From assembly GCA_025455015.1 (NCBI GenBank), contig JALONI010000013.1, positions 1-44,718 of the forward strand: a DNA stretch of 44,718 bases, given 5' to 3'. The notes under the pieces are model-generated. The model was not told where the DNA came from. It did not search any database and saw only the letters and a list, made by a program, of their open reading frames with translations. Made by a program: the position numbers and the translations under genes. The stretch comes from Cyclobacteriaceae bacterium (GTDB lineage Bacteria > Bacteroidota > Bacteroidia > Cytophagales > Cyclobacteriaceae). This document shows positions 14,795 to 24,018 of the stretch, one piece after another (within the stretch, counting starts at the first letter, position 1; each line of letters starts with the position of its first letter).

Positions 14795-16117
14795 ATGAAA
14801 ATCGGGATTATCGGAGCGGGCTTGGTCGGGTCGCTGTTGGCCATCTACCTGAAAAAGCGAGGCTATGCCGTGAGCGTGTATGAGCGCAGGCCTGACATGC
14901 GCAGAAAAGGCTATGAAGGCGGCCGTTCCATCAACCTGGCCCTGAGTAACCGCGGCATACGTGCCTTGCACGAAGTAGGGATGGAGGACGACTTGCGCAA
15001 AAATGCCATCCCCATGCATGGCCGCATGATGCACAGCGTGGAAGGCGAACTCACGTACCAGGCCTACGGAAAAGAAGGGCAGTACATTAACTCCATATCG
15101 CGCAGCGGACTCAACCGTGTGCTGGTGACAGAGGCCGAGCGGCTGGGTGTTTCGTTTTTCTTTGACCATCGCGTAGAGCGTGTAGACCTCGAAGCCACGA
15201 CCGTCACGTTTGCCCACCCGTCTGCCAATAAAAGCGAGTCGTTCGATTACCTCATCGGTGCCGATGGTGCCTTTTCTGCGGTACGGGGCGCCATGCAGTT
15301 GACCGACCGGTTTGATTTTTCGCAGGACTATATTGAACACGGCTATAAAGAGCTGACGATCCCCGCGGGTGCTGCGGGCCGCTTTCCGTTAGAAAAAAAT
15401 GCCTTGCACATTTGGCCCCGCGAAAGTTACATGCTCATTGCCCTCCCCAACCCCGATGGCAGCTTCACGTGCACGTTGTTTTTTCCTTTTGAGGGAAATC
15501 CCTCGTTCGAGTCGCTGCAAACGGAGGCCGAAGTAGACCGGTTTTTCAAGTCTGTTTTTCCCGATGCCGCTGCGCTCATACCCGACCTCATTGACGATTA
15601 TCGCAGCAACCCCACTTCGTCTTTGGTCACCATGAAGTGCTATCCGTGGGTGCGCCACCATACGCTGTTGATAGGCGATGCCGCCCATGCCATCGTACCC
15701 TTTTATGGACAGGGGATGAATGCGGGCTTTGAAGACTGCCGCGTGTTGAACGACTTACTCGACCACCATCAGGACGACTGGGACCGCGTGCTGCCGGCCT
15801 TTCAACAACTGCGCAAACCCGATGCCGATGCCATAGCCCAGTTGGCCCTGGATAATTTTGTGGAGATGCGCGACCTGGTAGGGGATGCGGATTTTCTGTT
15901 GCGCAAAAAAATCGAAGCCAAGCTGCACGCCCTATATCCCGATAAATGGATTCCCTTGTATTCCATGGTTACGTTCCATGACACGATCCGCTACAGCGAG
16001 GCACTGCGCATTGGCCGGCAGCAGAAAAAAATCATGGACGAAGTGATGAAGATGCCACCGGAAACATTGTCTTCGCTGTCGCTTGATTTTGAAAAAATAA
16101 TGCAACAACTCGGCTAG
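14795..16117 (+). CDS. kmo: Kynurenine 3-monooxygenase
   Basis: This 440-residue FAD monooxygenase hydroxylates kynurenine to 3-hydroxykynurenine with NADPH. The Rossmann motif GAGLVG is at residues 7-12. The second FAD motif is GADGAF (about 150-155), and the flavin-binding LLIGDAAHAIVPFYGQGMNAGFEDC block (about 290-315) is complete. The KMO substrate motif appears as EGGRSINLALSNRG (about 41-54). The C-terminal segment is shorter than in mitochondrial forms and has no clear membrane anchor. The ATG at 14795 is preferred to the GTG at 14789. It is divergent from the DUF4143 gene and next to kynU across it. No tryptophan dioxygenase or formamidase gene lies in the window. Confidence 0.95.
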   Translation: MKIGIIGAGLVGSLLAIYLKKRGYAVSVYERRPDMRRKGYEGGRSINLALSNRGIRALHEVGMEDDLRKNAIPMHGRMMHSVEGELTYQAYGKEGQYINSISRSGLNRVLVTEAERLGVSFFFDHRVERVDLEATTVTFAHPSANKSESFDYLIGADGAFSAVRGAMQLTDRFDFSQDYIEHGYKELTIPAGAAGRFPLEKNALHIWPRESYMLIALPNPDGSFTCTLFFPFEGNPSFESLQTEAEVDRFFKSVFPDAAALIPDLIDDYRSNPTSSLVTMKCYPWVRHHTLLIGDAAHAIVPFYGQGMNAGFEDCRVLNDLLDHHQDDWDRVLPAFQQLRKPDADAIAQLALDNFVEMRDLVGDADFLLRKKIEAKLHALYPDKWIPLYSMVTFHDTIRYSEALRIGRQQKKIMDEVMKMPPETLSSLSLDFEKIMQQLG

Positions 16118-16191
16118 GATGTGAAAAAGCATACTTGCAACCGCGAGAAAAAAATGGCCGTTGATTGTTTTTTCATTGGCGTTCACGGTCT

Positions 16192-17151
16192 TTAGAACGC
16201 GATTATCCACAGGCCCATGTCGATGCGTGTTGTCACGCCATTCTCCGTCACGAAAATGATGTTGTCACATTCGCCATTGCCATAGTTGATTTCAAATGTG
16301 CCCTCTTGGCCATCTTGCCGATAGCGCACGCGCTCAATGCCCGACACGGGTATCCAGGGTGTGATCATGCAGCGTGCACTCATCAAGGCCGGGTTTCCAC
16401 ACTCGTAGCTTGTAAACACCGGCCGGATCACGGTTGACTGGTAATACTCGTCATCCTGCCCATATTGGTATTCGTTCCGCTCTACCGTGTTGCCCTTCTC
16501 GTGGTAGGAAGAGCGTCCATCCGAACGAAAATCATACGTGTTGTCACCGTATTCATATTCGGAGTGGCTCTCATGCTCAACCCAACCGGAAAACGTCTGG
16601 TGGGCGGTGTCGTAGGTCGATTCGCCTTCGTACGAAGAGGTGCCATCGTACAACCACCGCGTGCTGTCGCTGTTGCCATAGTTGCCGCCATAGTTGTCGT
16701 ATCGCGAAGTAAACGAATAGGTGTGACGATAAACCGAGCCGATGATGTCAGTGGTGTACCGGTACGTGTATTGAAATTTACCAAACAGGGTATACCGGTA
16801 GTCGCCCCAGCCCTCCTCGCAGCCGTCACCATAGTCAAAGGTGATGGTTACGCGGCCATCGTCACCCGTCTCTTCGGTGAGGGTGGCGCACGATTGCCAC
16901 GGCTCATAGAGTGTGGTGTCTGATTTGGCACGGCCACCGGGAATGCCTGTAAGGCTGCCCATAAGTCCTTGAAAGGAGCGGTTGATCATGGGTTGTGCGG
17001 TCATCGCGGCATCCTGCTGGCCCCCCAGCCGAAGGCTGATGAACTCACTGGCAAATTCGCTGAGGTGTGTGGCAGGCGCTGGGTCTTGGCAGCCCACTAC
17101 CAGGGCAACGATCAAGCATAGCGCAAAGCCGGAAGAGGGGAGCGGTCGCAT
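16192..17151 (-). CDS. Tyrosine-rich lipoprotein, unknown function
   Basis: This 319-residue protein starts with a lipoprotein signal: basic start, hydrophobic core and lipobox VVGC with C21. It is therefore probably anchored in the outer membrane or periplasm. The mature part is rich in Tyr, Ser, Asp and Gly, with repeated short strands (DYRYTLFGKFQYTYRY, HTYSFTSRYDNYGG, EHESHSEYEYGDNTYDF), suggesting a beta-rich fold. Three or four cysteines (near the segments SCATL, DGCEEG, YECGN and ARCMI) may form disulfides. It resembles Bacteroidota hypothetical lipoproteins but I cannot name a family. It is convergent with kmo and upstream of it lies the permease gene on the same strand, 76 bases away. 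Confidence 0.75.
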   Translation of the reverse strand: MRPLPSSGFALCLIVALVVGCQDPAPATHLSEFASEFISLRLGGQQDAAMTAQPMINRSFQGLMGSLTGIPGGRAKSDTTLYEPWQSCATLTEETGDDGRVTITFDYGDGCEEGWGDYRYTLFGKFQYTYRYTTDIIGSVYRHTYSFTSRYDNYGGNYGNSDSTRWLYDGTSSYEGESTYDTAHQTFSGWVEHESHSEYEYGDNTYDFRSDGRSSYHEKGNTVERNEYQYGQDDEYYQSTVIRPVFTSYECGNPALMSARCMITPWIPVSGIERVRYRQDGQEGTFEINYGNGECDNIIFVTENGVTTRIDMGLWIIAF

Positions 17152-17227
17152 CTTTTCTGGTTTTGGTTCTTTGGCGTTAGAAACCGGAGAGTCCCCAAAG
17201 GTTGGAAGCCGCTCGTTTGGCTCCGGA

Positions 17228-18226
17228 TCACACCCGTGCCACTTTGCTGCGCAGCACCATCCAAACCACTACGGGCGCCCCCACCAGCGAGGTGATGGCA
17301 TTGAGCGGCAGCAATTGCGTGGCGCCCGGCAGGTGGCAGATGAGGTCACAAGCCAGCAGCAGCAACGCACCGCCCAGTGCCACCGCGGGAATCAGATATT
17401 GGTGGTTGGCCGTGGGCATCAGCAGCCGGATCAGATGCGGCACCGCCAGCCCCACGAACGCGATCGGTCCGCAAAAGCTGGTGATGGAACCGATGATGAC
17501 GCTGGTGGCGGCCACCATCCAAAAGCGGGTGTGCCGTACGGGCACGCCCAACGTGGCCGCGTAGCGCTCGCCCAGCACCAGGGCGTTCACGGCTTTCAAT
17601 TGAAAGGCAGCCATGATCAAACCGGCCCCCAGGGCCGCGGTCAACACGGCAATTTCGCCCCAGTGGGTGGCACCCACCGTGCCCATCGTCCAAATCACGT
17701 AGGCCTGAAGGTCATCGGCTTCACCCATATACTGGAGTACACTCACCAGCGAGGAGGCCGTGGCTGCCGTCATCAAGCCGATGATCAGCAGCGAGACCGG
17801 ATCGCTCAGCCGCCTGGCAAACGCCAGCATCAGTAAAAACACCAGTGCGCTGCCGAGGCTGGCTGCGGTGGCCACACCCCAGGCCGACCCCAAAAAGGCG
17901 CCCGCGGCCGGGCCTGCCAATAAGATGACGGCCACCGTTAGCCCCGCACCCGAGCTGAGGCCCAAGACATCCGGCCCTACTAGGGGGTTTCGGAACAGCG
18001 TTTGCATCAGTAATCCGCTCACGGCCAACCCACAGCCTGCCAGCACACAGGTGACGGCCTTGGGCAACCGAAACTGCCACAGAATCAGCGCAGCATCGCC
18101 CTCGCCCCAAAGCCCCTCCGCCAACTGGCTGGGCGAAAGGGGCGTGCTTCCCACGGCTACATTCAGCAGAAAAAGGATGACCACGGCCAGTGCCAACAGC
18201 GATATTTTGGAAACAAGAGGCTTCAA
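17228..18226 (-). CDS. FecCD-family ABC transporter permease (siderophore, heme or cobalamin)
   Basis: This protein of about 332 residues belongs to the FecCD/BtuC permease family with 9-10 membrane segments. Diagnostic stretches are LWQFRLPKAVTCVLAG and SGLLMQTLFRNPLVGPDVLG near the N-terminus. The ATPase-contact loop FCGPIAFVGLAVPHLIR is near the C-terminus. The family forms the membrane pore for Fe(III)-siderophore, heme or vitamin B12 uptake. The start is uncertain. The frame is open to 18382, but that would include the promoter and leader of the ribosomal operon; the TTG at 18224-18226 gives the family length. No ATPase or binding-protein gene is adjacent on the sides visible here, so partners must be elsewhere. 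Confidence 0.85.
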   Translation of the reverse strand: MKPLVSKISLLALAVVILFLLNVAVGSTPLSPSQLAEGLWGEGDAALILWQFRLPKAVTCVLAGCGLAVSGLLMQTLFRNPLVGPDVLGLSSGAGLTVAVILLAGPAAGAFLGSAWGVATAASLGSALVFLLMLAFARRLSDPVSLLIIGLMTAATASSLVSVLQYMGEADDLQAYVIWTMGTVGATHWGEIAVLTAALGAGLIMAAFQLKAVNALVLGERYAATLGVPVRHTRFWMVAATSVIIGSITSFCGPIAFVGLAVPHLIRLLMPTANHQYLIPAVALGGALLLLACDLICHLPGATQLLPLNAITSLVGAPVVVWMVLRSKVARV

Positions 18227-18323
18227 ACGCTGAAAATTAGCTGATTTTGGGTTCCCTTGGGCGGAGTGGGCGCATAGTATTCGCAGGCATCCAACAGGGT
18301 CATCCAAAATTTTGCGCGCCCTG

Positions 18324-18354
18324 CTTGTTATCTCGCACCCGGCTTCTATCTTTG
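18324..18354 (+). promoter_or_regulatory. Promoter of the rplC operon
   Basis: TATCTTTG (18347-18354) fits the Bacteroidota -7 consensus exactly. CTTG at 18324-18327 (3 of 4 matches to TTTG) is at the canonical 19-base distance. A start about 7 bases downstream leaves a leader of roughly 55 bases before rplC. Confidence 0.75.
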
Positions 18355-18361
18355 CAGTCCT

Positions 18362-18384
18362 TTTTGCGGACAAAACCCGCAAAA
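18362..18384 (+). promoter_or_regulatory. Leader hairpin of the rplC operon
   Basis: TTTTGCGG (18362-18369) and CCGCAAAA (18377-18384) form a perfect 8-base stem with a 7-base loop. It begins right at the predicted RNA 5' end. It may stabilise the RNA or bind a ribosomal protein for feedback, as L4 does at the S10 leader in E. coli; the latter is inference. Confidence 0.5.
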
Positions 18385-18416
18385 CGATTTAAAAACAAGC
18401 AAAATAGGTTTCAACC

Positions 18417-19049
18417 ATGCCTGGAATAATTGGACGTAAAGTAGGAATGACCAGCGTATTTGGCCCGGATGGCCAAAATATTGCCGTCACCGTCATAGAG
18501 GCTGGCCCCTGTGTCGTTACGCACGTGAAGAACGAAGCGACAGACGGCTACCGTGCGGTACAATTGGCTTTTGGCGAGAAAAAGGAAAAGAACACGGCTA
18601 AAGCCATGGTAGGTCATTTCAAAAAAGCGAACACCACGCCCAAGCGTCACTTGGCCGAGTTTCGCGATTTCGGCAACGAGTTTGATGCCATGGCGGAACT
18701 GGGCAAAGAAATAAAAGTAGCCGACATCTTCGCGGAGGGCGACTTCTTGGATGCGGTAGGCATCTCCAAAGGGAAAGGTTTTCAAGGGGTGGTGAAGCGC
18801 CACGGGTTTAGCGGGGTGGGTGGTCAAACCCACGGCCAGCACAACCGCTTGCGTGCGCCCGGCTCCATGGGTAACGCCTCGTTTGCCTCGCGTGTCATCA
18901 AAGGCAAGCGTCTGGCAGGCCGCATGGGTGGCGATCGCGTAAAGCTGACGAACCTCAAGGTGGTAAAGATCATGCCCGAGCAGAACCTGATTCTGGTGAG
19001 CGGGTCGGTGCCGGGGGCAAAAAATTCAACGTTAATCCTGCAGAAGTAA
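18417..19049 (+). CDS. rplC: Ribosomal protein L3
   Basis: This 210-residue 50S protein binds 23S rRNA near the peptidyl transferase centre and starts large-subunit assembly. The start [12 protein letters not shown] and the core [11 protein letters not shown] (121-131) with [10 protein letters not shown] (135-144) are diagnostic. The last contains the glutamine methylated by PrmB in other bacteria. Here it is the first gene of the operon; rpsJ, which usually precedes it, is absent. Its stop overlaps the rplD start by one base (TAATG). Confidence 0.97.
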   Translation: MPGIIGRKVGMTSVFGPDGQNIAVTVIEAGPCVVTHVKNEATDGYRAVQLAFGEKKEKNTAKAMVGHFKKANTTPKRHLAEFRDFGNEFDAMAELGKEIKVADIFAEGDFLDAVGISKGKGFQGVVKRHGFSGVGGQTHGQHNRLRAPGSMGNASFASRVIKGKRLAGRMGGDRVKLTNLKVVKIMPEQNLILVSGSVPGAKNSTLILQK

Positions 19050-19678
19050 TGGATATTGCAGTCGTAAAACAGAGTGGAGAAAACACGGGCCGGAAGGTGA
19101 GCCTTTCGGCTGAGGTGTTTGGAATCGAACCGAACGACCACGCGATCTGGTTGGACGTGAAGAGCTACCTGGCCAATCAGCGCCAAGGCACGCACAAGTC
19201 TAAGCAGCGCAATGAAATTACCGGTTCATCCAAAAAGCTAAAGAAGCAAAAGGGCACCGGTGGCGCGCGCGCGGGTAATATCAAGAACCCGCAATTCAAA
19301 GGTGGGGGCCGTGTGTTTGGTCCTGCACCCCGCGATTACTCGTTCAAGCTCAATAAGAAAGTAAAGGATCTGGCGCGCAAGTCAGCCCTTACCTACAAGG
19401 CAAAAGACAATGCCTTAGCCATCATCGAAGATTTCAACTTCGAAGCCCCCAAGACAAAGCAGTTTGTAGCCATTTTGAAGTCGTTGGCGCTGGGTGATAA
19501 GAGAACGTTGTTTGTGATCCCTGCCAATGCCACGAACATCGCCCTCTCCGGCCGCAACATTCCCAAAACCAAAATCATTCTGGCAAACCAGATCAACACC
19601 TACGATGTGATCAATGCCGATCAGTTGGTGCTGTTGGAAAGTTCTGTCAATACCATTGATTCCATTCTAAAGCCGTAA
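19049..19678 (+). CDS. rplD: Ribosomal protein L4
   Basis: This 209-residue 50S protein has its long basic loop, which lines the exit tunnel, at about residues 60-92 with KKQKGTGGARAG (66-77). The globular part carries the usual ALTYKAKDN and TKIILANQINTYDVINA segments. In E. coli L4 represses its own operon through the leader. A hairpin exists in front of rplC here, but its sequence gives no proof of the same control. It overlaps rplC by one base and is followed by rplW after 4 bases. Confidence 0.97.
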   Translation: MDIAVVKQSGENTGRKVSLSAEVFGIEPNDHAIWLDVKSYLANQRQGTHKSKQRNEITGSSKKLKKQKGTGGARAGNIKNPQFKGGGRVFGPAPRDYSFKLNKKVKDLARKSALTYKAKDNALAIIEDFNFEAPKTKQFVAILKSLALGDKRTLFVIPANATNIALSGRNIPKTKIILANQINTYDVINADQLVLLESSVNTIDSILKP

Positions 19679-19682
19679 TACC

Positions 19683-19970
19683 ATGAGCATCCTGAAAAAA
19701 CCGCTGGTGACCGAGAAAGTATCGGCCCTCAACGAAAAAGGAAAGTACGGTTTCATTGTCGATATCAACGCCAACAAGGTGGAGATCAAAACGGCCGTGG
19801 AGAAAATGTATGGCGTGAACGTGACCAAGGTGAACACGCTGAGCGTGATGGGCAAAAGCAAAAGCCGCTATACCAAGAAAGGCGTAGTGAGCGGCAATAA
19901 GCCCAATTACAAAAAAGCCGTGGTAACGCTGGCCGCAGGCGAGGTAATAGACTTTTATAGCAACGTATAA
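19683..19970 (+). CDS. rplW: Ribosomal protein L23
   Basis: This 95-residue 50S protein at the tunnel exit is the docking site for trigger factor and SRP. The start MSILKKPLVTEKVSALNEKG and the segment DINANKVEIKTAVEKMYGV are the family hallmarks (PxxTEK and the K-rich helix). Length is normal. It lies between rplD and rplB with short spacers, within the same transcription unit. Confidence 0.97.
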   Translation: MSILKKPLVTEKVSALNEKGKYGFIVDINANKVEIKTAVEKMYGVNVTKVNTLSVMGKSKSRYTKKGVVSGNKPNYKKAVVTLAAGEVIDFYSNV

Positions 19971-19982
19971 TACGAACCAGTC

Positions 19983-20807
19983 ATGGCGTTGAAAAAATTA
20001 AGACCAGTAACCCCCGGCACACGCCACCGTTTGGCACCCGGGTTTGATGACATCACGGAAAGCAAACCGGAGAAGTCGCTGGTGGTGACCCTGAAAAAGA
20101 CCGGTGGCCGCAACAGCGCGGGCCGTATGACCATGCGCTACATTGGCGGTGGGCACAAGCAAAAGCTGCGGTTGATTGACTTCAAGCGCGACCATTTTGG
20201 AGTGCCGGCCGTGGTCAAATCAATCGAGTACGATCCCAGTCGCTCAGCCCGCGTGGCCAAGCTGTATTACAAAGACGGCTCCAAAGCCTACATCATTGCT
20301 CCGCAAGGGTTGCAGGTGGGGCAGCAGGTGGTATCCGGGGCGGACGTAGCCCCCGAAGTGGGCAACGCGTTGCCGCTGGCCAAGATACCGGTAGGTACCA
20401 TTGTGCACAACGTAGAAATGAAACCCGGCAAAGGAGCAGCCATTGCACGCAGTGCCGGTTCCTTTGTTCAGTTGGTGGCCCGCGAAGGTGAGTACGCCAC
20501 GTTGAAGATGCCTTCGGGCGAAATGCGCAATGTGTTGGTGCGTTGCATGGCTACCGTAGGTGCCGTATCTAATGCCGAGCACATGAACGAAAGTGTGGGC
20601 AAAGCCGGCCGCAGCCGCTGGAGAGGTATCCGCCCGCGCACCCGTGCCGTGGCCATGAACCCGGTCGATCACCCGATGGGTGGTGGCGAAGGTCGCGCCT
20701 CCGGAGGTCATCCCCGCTCGCGCAAGGGCTTGTTGGCGAAGGGCAAGAAAACCCGTCACCCGAAAAAGTATTCTGATAACCTAATCATTGCAAGGAGGAA
20801 AAAATAA
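19983..20807 (+). CDS. rplB: Ribosomal protein L2
   Basis: This 274-residue 50S protein is needed for subunit association and peptidyl transfer. The N-terminal [19 protein letters not shown] (41-59) and the C-terminal [14 protein letters not shown], with the conserved histidine H230, are complete. The stop TAATG overlaps the rpsS start by one base. Confidence 0.98.
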   Translation: MALKKLRPVTPGTRHRLAPGFDDITESKPEKSLVVTLKKTGGRNSAGRMTMRYIGGGHKQKLRLIDFKRDHFGVPAVVKSIEYDPSRSARVAKLYYKDGSKAYIIAPQGLQVGQQVVSGADVAPEVGNALPLAKIPVGTIVHNVEMKPGKGAAIARSAGSFVQLVAREGEYATLKMPSGEMRNVLVRCMATVGAVSNAEHMNESVGKAGRSRWRGIRPRTRAVAMNPVDHPMGGGEGRASGGHPRSRKGLLAKGKKTRHPKKYSDNLIIARRKK

Positions 20808-21085
20808 TGGGAAGGTCAATTAAAAAAGGCGCATACCTGGACGCCCGCCTCGCCAAGAAAGTGGAGGCGATGGAAAAGTCCGGCAAGAAGTCAGTGATCA
20901 AAACATGGTCGCGCAGGTCTACCATTACCCCCGATTTGATTGGGCACACGTTTGCCGTGCACAACGGGAACAAGTTCATACCCGTGTACGTGACCGAAAA
21001 CATGGTTGGTCACAAGCTGGGCGAATTTGCACCCACCCGCACCTTCAAAGGGCACTCGGGCAACAACAAGACAGAGGGCAAGTAA
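20807..21085 (+). CDS. rpsS: Ribosomal protein S19
   Basis: This 92-residue 30S head protein contacts S13 and the A-site finger. The start [19 protein letters not shown], the central [20 protein letters not shown] and the segment [16 protein letters not shown] are all typical. It is co-translated with rplB through a one-base overlap. rplV follows after 25 bases. Confidence 0.98.
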   Translation: MGRSIKKGAYLDARLAKKVEAMEKSGKKSVIKTWSRRSTITPDLIGHTFAVHNGNKFIPVYVTENMVGHKLGEFAPTRTFKGHSGNNKTEGK

Positions 21086-21110
21086 TCACGCATAGAAACC
21101 CGTAACGGTT

Positions 21111-21569
21111 ATGGCAACGGAAGAGAAAAAAGTAAAGCGCTCGGTACTCAAGCGCGAAAAGATAAAGGCGGCAAAAGAAGCGGCCAAAACAGGACCCGCG
21201 GTGGCGTATCTCAACGATGTGCCCACCTCGCCCCGCAAGATGCGGCTGGTGGCGGACTTGATCCGTGGCCAGCGCGTAAGCTACGCCCTCAGCCTGCTTA
21301 AGTACGAGGCCAAACACCCGGCTGCCCGCCTGGAAAAACTGTTGCTCTCGGCCATCAACAACTGGGAGTCTAAAAACCAGGATGTGAAGTTGGAAGAGGC
21401 CAATTTGTTCATCAAGGAAATCTCGGTGGGAGGGGGCAGCATATTAAAGCGCCTGCGCCCGGCCCCGCAAGGTCGTGCGCACCGCGTTCGCAAGCGTTCG
21501 AATCACGTGACGCTGGTGGTGGATCGCATGCCCGTTACCGAAACAACTGAAGTCAAATCTGCTGAATAA
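21111..21569 (+). CDS. rplV: Ribosomal protein L22 with basic N-terminal extension
   Basis: This 152-residue 50S protein lines the exit tunnel with its beta-hairpin. The core begins at about residue 31 ([20 protein letters not shown]) and ends with the hairpin region [20 protein letters not shown]. The first 30 residues are a Lys/Glu/Ala-rich extension that common L22 proteins (about 110 residues) lack. It is seen in some Bacteroidota. No internal ATG would remove it cleanly, so the full length is kept. Confidence 0.96.
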   Translation: MATEEKKVKRSVLKREKIKAAKEAAKTGPAVAYLNDVPTSPRKMRLVADLIRGQRVSYALSLLKYEAKHPAARLEKLLLSAINNWESKNQDVKLEEANLFIKEISVGGGSILKRLRPAPQGRAHRVRKRSNHVTLVVDRMPVTETTEVKSAE

Positions 21570-21578
21570 GATAAACGC

Positions 21579-22373
21579 ATGGGACAAAAAATTAACCCGG
21601 TTGGATTGAGATTAGGCATCGTACGCGGCTGGGATTCGAGCTGGTTCGGTGGCAACAACTTCTCCGATAAGTTGGTGGAAGATCACAAAATACGCAAGTA
21701 TGTGGATGCCCGCATTCAGAAAGGCGGTATTTCCAAGGTGGTCATCGAACGCACACTCAAGCGTATCACGCTCACCATCCACACGGCCCGGCCTGGCGTG
21801 GTGATTGGCAAAGGCGGCAATGAGGTTGACAAAATCAAAGAAGAACTTAAGAAGTTGACGAACAAAGACGTTCAGATCAACATCTTCGAAATAAAGCGCC
21901 CGGAGTTGGACTCCAAGTTGGTGGGCGAGTCTATTGCGCAGCAGTTGGAGGCACGCATTTCTTATCGGAGAGCCATGAAGCAAGCCATCGCGTCTACCAT
22001 GCGCGTGGGTGCCGAAGGCATCAAGGTGAAGTTGTCGGGCCGTTTGGCCGGAGCCGATATGGCCCGTACCGAACAATACAAGGAAGGCCGCATTCCGTTG
22101 CACACGCTGCGCGCGGATATCGACTACGCCATCAGCGAGGCCCAAACCGTGTACGGCAAAATCGGCATCAAGGTGTGGATTTTTAAAGGTGAAGTGTACG
22201 GCAAGCGCGATTTGTCGCCCAACGTGGGGCTGGTGAACAACACCGGTGACAACAAAGGCGGCCAGGGCGGAGGCGACCGCAGAAGAGGTGGCGACCGCAG
22301 AGAAGGACGCGGAGGTGACCGTGGGGGCCGCGGCCGTGGAGGCGAGCGGGGCGACAGACGAGATTCGAACTAA
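21579..22373 (+). CDS. rpsC: Ribosomal protein S3 with Arg/Gly-rich tail
   Basis: This 264-residue 30S head protein at the mRNA entry site has helicase activity in the ribosome. The start [14 protein letters not shown] and the KH-domain loop VIGKGGNEV (about residues 73-81) are diagnostic. The C-terminal domain ends near [10 protein letters not shown] low-complexity tail of about 45 residues follows, made of Gly, Arg and Asp ([15 protein letters not shown] repeats), beyond the usual 215-230 residues. The tail is probably disordered and RNA-binding. Confidence 0.97.
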   Translation: MGQKINPVGLRLGIVRGWDSSWFGGNNFSDKLVEDHKIRKYVDARIQKGGISKVVIERTLKRITLTIHTARPGVVIGKGGNEVDKIKEELKKLTNKDVQINIFEIKRPELDSKLVGESIAQQLEARISYRRAMKQAIASTMRVGAEGIKVKLSGRLAGADMARTEQYKEGRIPLHTLRADIDYAISEAQTVYGKIGIKVWIFKGEVYGKRDLSPNVGLVNNTGDNKGGQGGGDRRRGGDRREGRGGDRGGRGRGGERGDRRDSN

Positions 22374-22403
22374 GTGAGTTGAACGATATAATCAGCAGGT
22401 AAG

Positions 22404-22841
22404 ATGTTACAGCCGAAGCGTACGAAATTCAGGAAAGCTCAAAAGGGCAAAGTGAAAGGCATGGCCACACGCGGGCACCAAATTGCTTTCGGGTCGTTTG
22501 CCCTGAAGGCGTTGGAGCCGGGGTGGATTACCGCCCGCCAACTGGAGGCAGCCCGTGTAGCACTGACGCGCGCCATGAAACGCGAAGGTCAGGTGTGGAT
22601 TCGCATTTTCCCCGATAAACCCATCACGCGTAAGCCAGCTGAGGTGCGTATGGGTAAAGGTAAAGGAGCCCCCGAGTATTGGGTGGCCGTTGTGAAGCCG
22701 GGCACCATCCTGTTTGAGGCCGGTGGCGTGACTACCGCCACGGCCAAAGAGGCACTGGCACTGGCTGAGGGCAAGTTGCCCATCAAAACGAAATTCACCA
22801 TCCGCAGAGACTACGTAGAAGAAGCGGTAAAGGCAAAGTAA
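22404..22841 (+). CDS. rplP: Ribosomal protein L16
   Basis: This 145-residue 50S protein near the A-site tRNA elbow begins [16 protein letters not shown]. It contains [20 protein letters not shown] and [18 protein letters not shown], the usual conserved blocks, including the arginine-rich [13 protein letters not shown] region. Length is slightly above the common 137-140. The spacer after rpsC is 30 bases and rpmC follows after 7. Confidence 0.97.
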   Translation: MLQPKRTKFRKAQKGKVKGMATRGHQIAFGSFALKALEPGWITARQLEAARVALTRAMKREGQVWIRIFPDKPITRKPAEVRMGKGKGAPEYWVAVVKPGTILFEAGGVTTATAKEALALAEGKLPIKTKFTIRRDYVEEAVKAK

Positions 22842-22848
22842 GCAGCAT

Positions 22849-23043
22849 ATGAAGAACGCAGAGATCAAAGGATTAACCATAGCCGAGTTAAAGGAGAAAA
22901 TCGGCAGCGAGCAAGAGGCACTTCGCAAGATGAAGTTTGCACGCCAGGTGTCGGCTATTGAAAACCCGATGCGTATCCGTGAAAACCGCAGGCTCATTGC
23001 CCGGTTGAAGACAGAGTTAACGGCTAAAGAACGTCAAAAGTAA
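22849..23043 (+). CDS. rpmC: Ribosomal protein L29
   Basis: This 64-residue two-helix 50S protein sits at the tunnel exit beside L23. The pattern [14 protein letters not shown] (here [20 protein letters not shown]) and [20 protein letters not shown] matches the family. It is preceded by rplP and followed by rpsQ with 5 bases between, the standard order. Confidence 0.95.
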   Translation: MKNAEIKGLTIAELKEKIGSEQEALRKMKFARQVSAIENPMRIRENRRLIARLKTELTAKERQK

Positions 23044-23048
23044 TTGCG

Positions 23049-23303
23049 ATGGAACGTAATTTAAGAAAAGAGAGAGTAGGGCGCGTGGTGAGCAACAAGA
23101 TGACCAAGTCAATCACCGTTGCCATCGACCGCAAGGTAAAGCACCCCATCTATGGAAAGTTTATGAACAAGACCACCAAGCTGATGGCGCATGATGAAAA
23201 GAACGAAGCCGGCATAGGCGATACCGTTCGCATCATGGAAACACGCCCGCTCAGCAAAAACAAGCGGTGGAGATTGGTTGAGATCGTAGAAAAAGCGAAG
23301 TAA
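23049..23303 (+). CDS. rpsQ: Ribosomal protein S17
   Basis: This 84-residue 30S OB-fold protein binds 16S rRNA early in assembly. [20 protein letters not shown] at the start and [20 protein letters not shown] are the usual signatures, with length typical of the family. rplN follows after 2 bases. Confidence 0.97.
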   Translation: MERNLRKERVGRVVSNKMTKSITVAIDRKVKHPIYGKFMNKTTKLMAHDEKNEAGIGDTVRIMETRPLSKNKRWRLVEIVEKAK

Positions 23304-23305
23304 TT

Positions 23306-23674
23306 ATGATACGCACGGAATCCAGATTGACGGTGGCCGACAACAGCGGAGCAAAGGAAGTTCTTTGCATGCACGTATTGGGCGGTACCAAAAGACGCAG
23401 TGCCAGCGTGGGCGACAAAATTGTGGTAACGGTAAAAAGTGCCATGCCCACCAGCCAAATCAAAAAAGGCACTGTGTCAAAAGCGGTGATTGTACGCACC
23501 AAAAAAGAGGTGCGCAGAAAAGACGGTTCGTACATCCGCTTTGAAGACAACGCGGCCGTGTTGCTGAACGCGCAGGACGAACCCCGCGGCACACGCATTT
23601 TTGGACCGGTAGCGCGCGAGCTCCGCGAAAAGCAGTTTATGAAAATTGTTTCATTGGCCCCTGAGGTGTTATAG
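23306..23674 (+). CDS. rplN: Ribosomal protein L14
   Basis: This 122-residue 50S protein makes the B8 bridge to the small subunit and is the binding site of RsfS. The start [19 protein letters not shown] and the block [20 protein letters not shown] are diagnostic, and length is exactly typical. rplX follows after 2 bases. Confidence 0.98.
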   Translation: MIRTESRLTVADNSGAKEVLCMHVLGGTKRRSASVGDKIVVTVKSAMPTSQIKKGTVSKAVIVRTKKEVRRKDGSYIRFEDNAAVLLNAQDEPRGTRIFGPVARELREKQFMKIVSLAPEVL

Positions 23675-23676
23675 TC

Positions 23677-24018
23677 ATGGAAAGAAAGTACAACAAACAA
23701 CCCAAGCTCCACATCCGCAAAGGCGATACCGTAAAGGTATTGGCCGGAGATGACAAGGATAAGACGGGAAAGGTGCTGGAGATACTCATTGCCAAAAACC
23801 GGGCTGTGGTAGAGGGGATCAACATGATCACCAAACACCAAAAACCCACGGCTGCAAAGCCCGAAGGCGGCATCAAGAAAACGGAAGGCACTATTCACAT
23901 GAGCAACCTGATGCTCATTGACCCCGCTACGGGCAAACCCACCCGTACCGGACGTAAGTTGAACGAGAAGCAAAAGCTTCAGCGCTACGCAAAGAAAACC
24001 GGTGAATTTATAAAGTAA
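23677..24018 (+). CDS. rplX: Ribosomal protein L24
   Basis: This 113-residue 50S assembly initiator has its KOW motif [20 protein letters not shown] at about residues 12-31. [12 protein letters not shown] and [20 protein letters not shown] follow, as expected. Its stop overlaps the rplE start by one base (TAATG at 24016-24020). Confidence 0.97.
   Translation: MERKYNKQPKLHIRKGDTVKVLAGDDKDKTGKVLEILIAKNRAVVEGINMITKHQKPTAAKPEGGIKKTEGTIHMSNLMLIDPATGKPTRTGRKLNEKQKLQRYAKKTGEFIK

Noticed and set aside
18227-18382. N-terminal extension of the FecCD permease frame
   Set aside because: It would run over the promoter and leader hairpin of the ribosomal operon and gives residues unlike any permease N-terminus.
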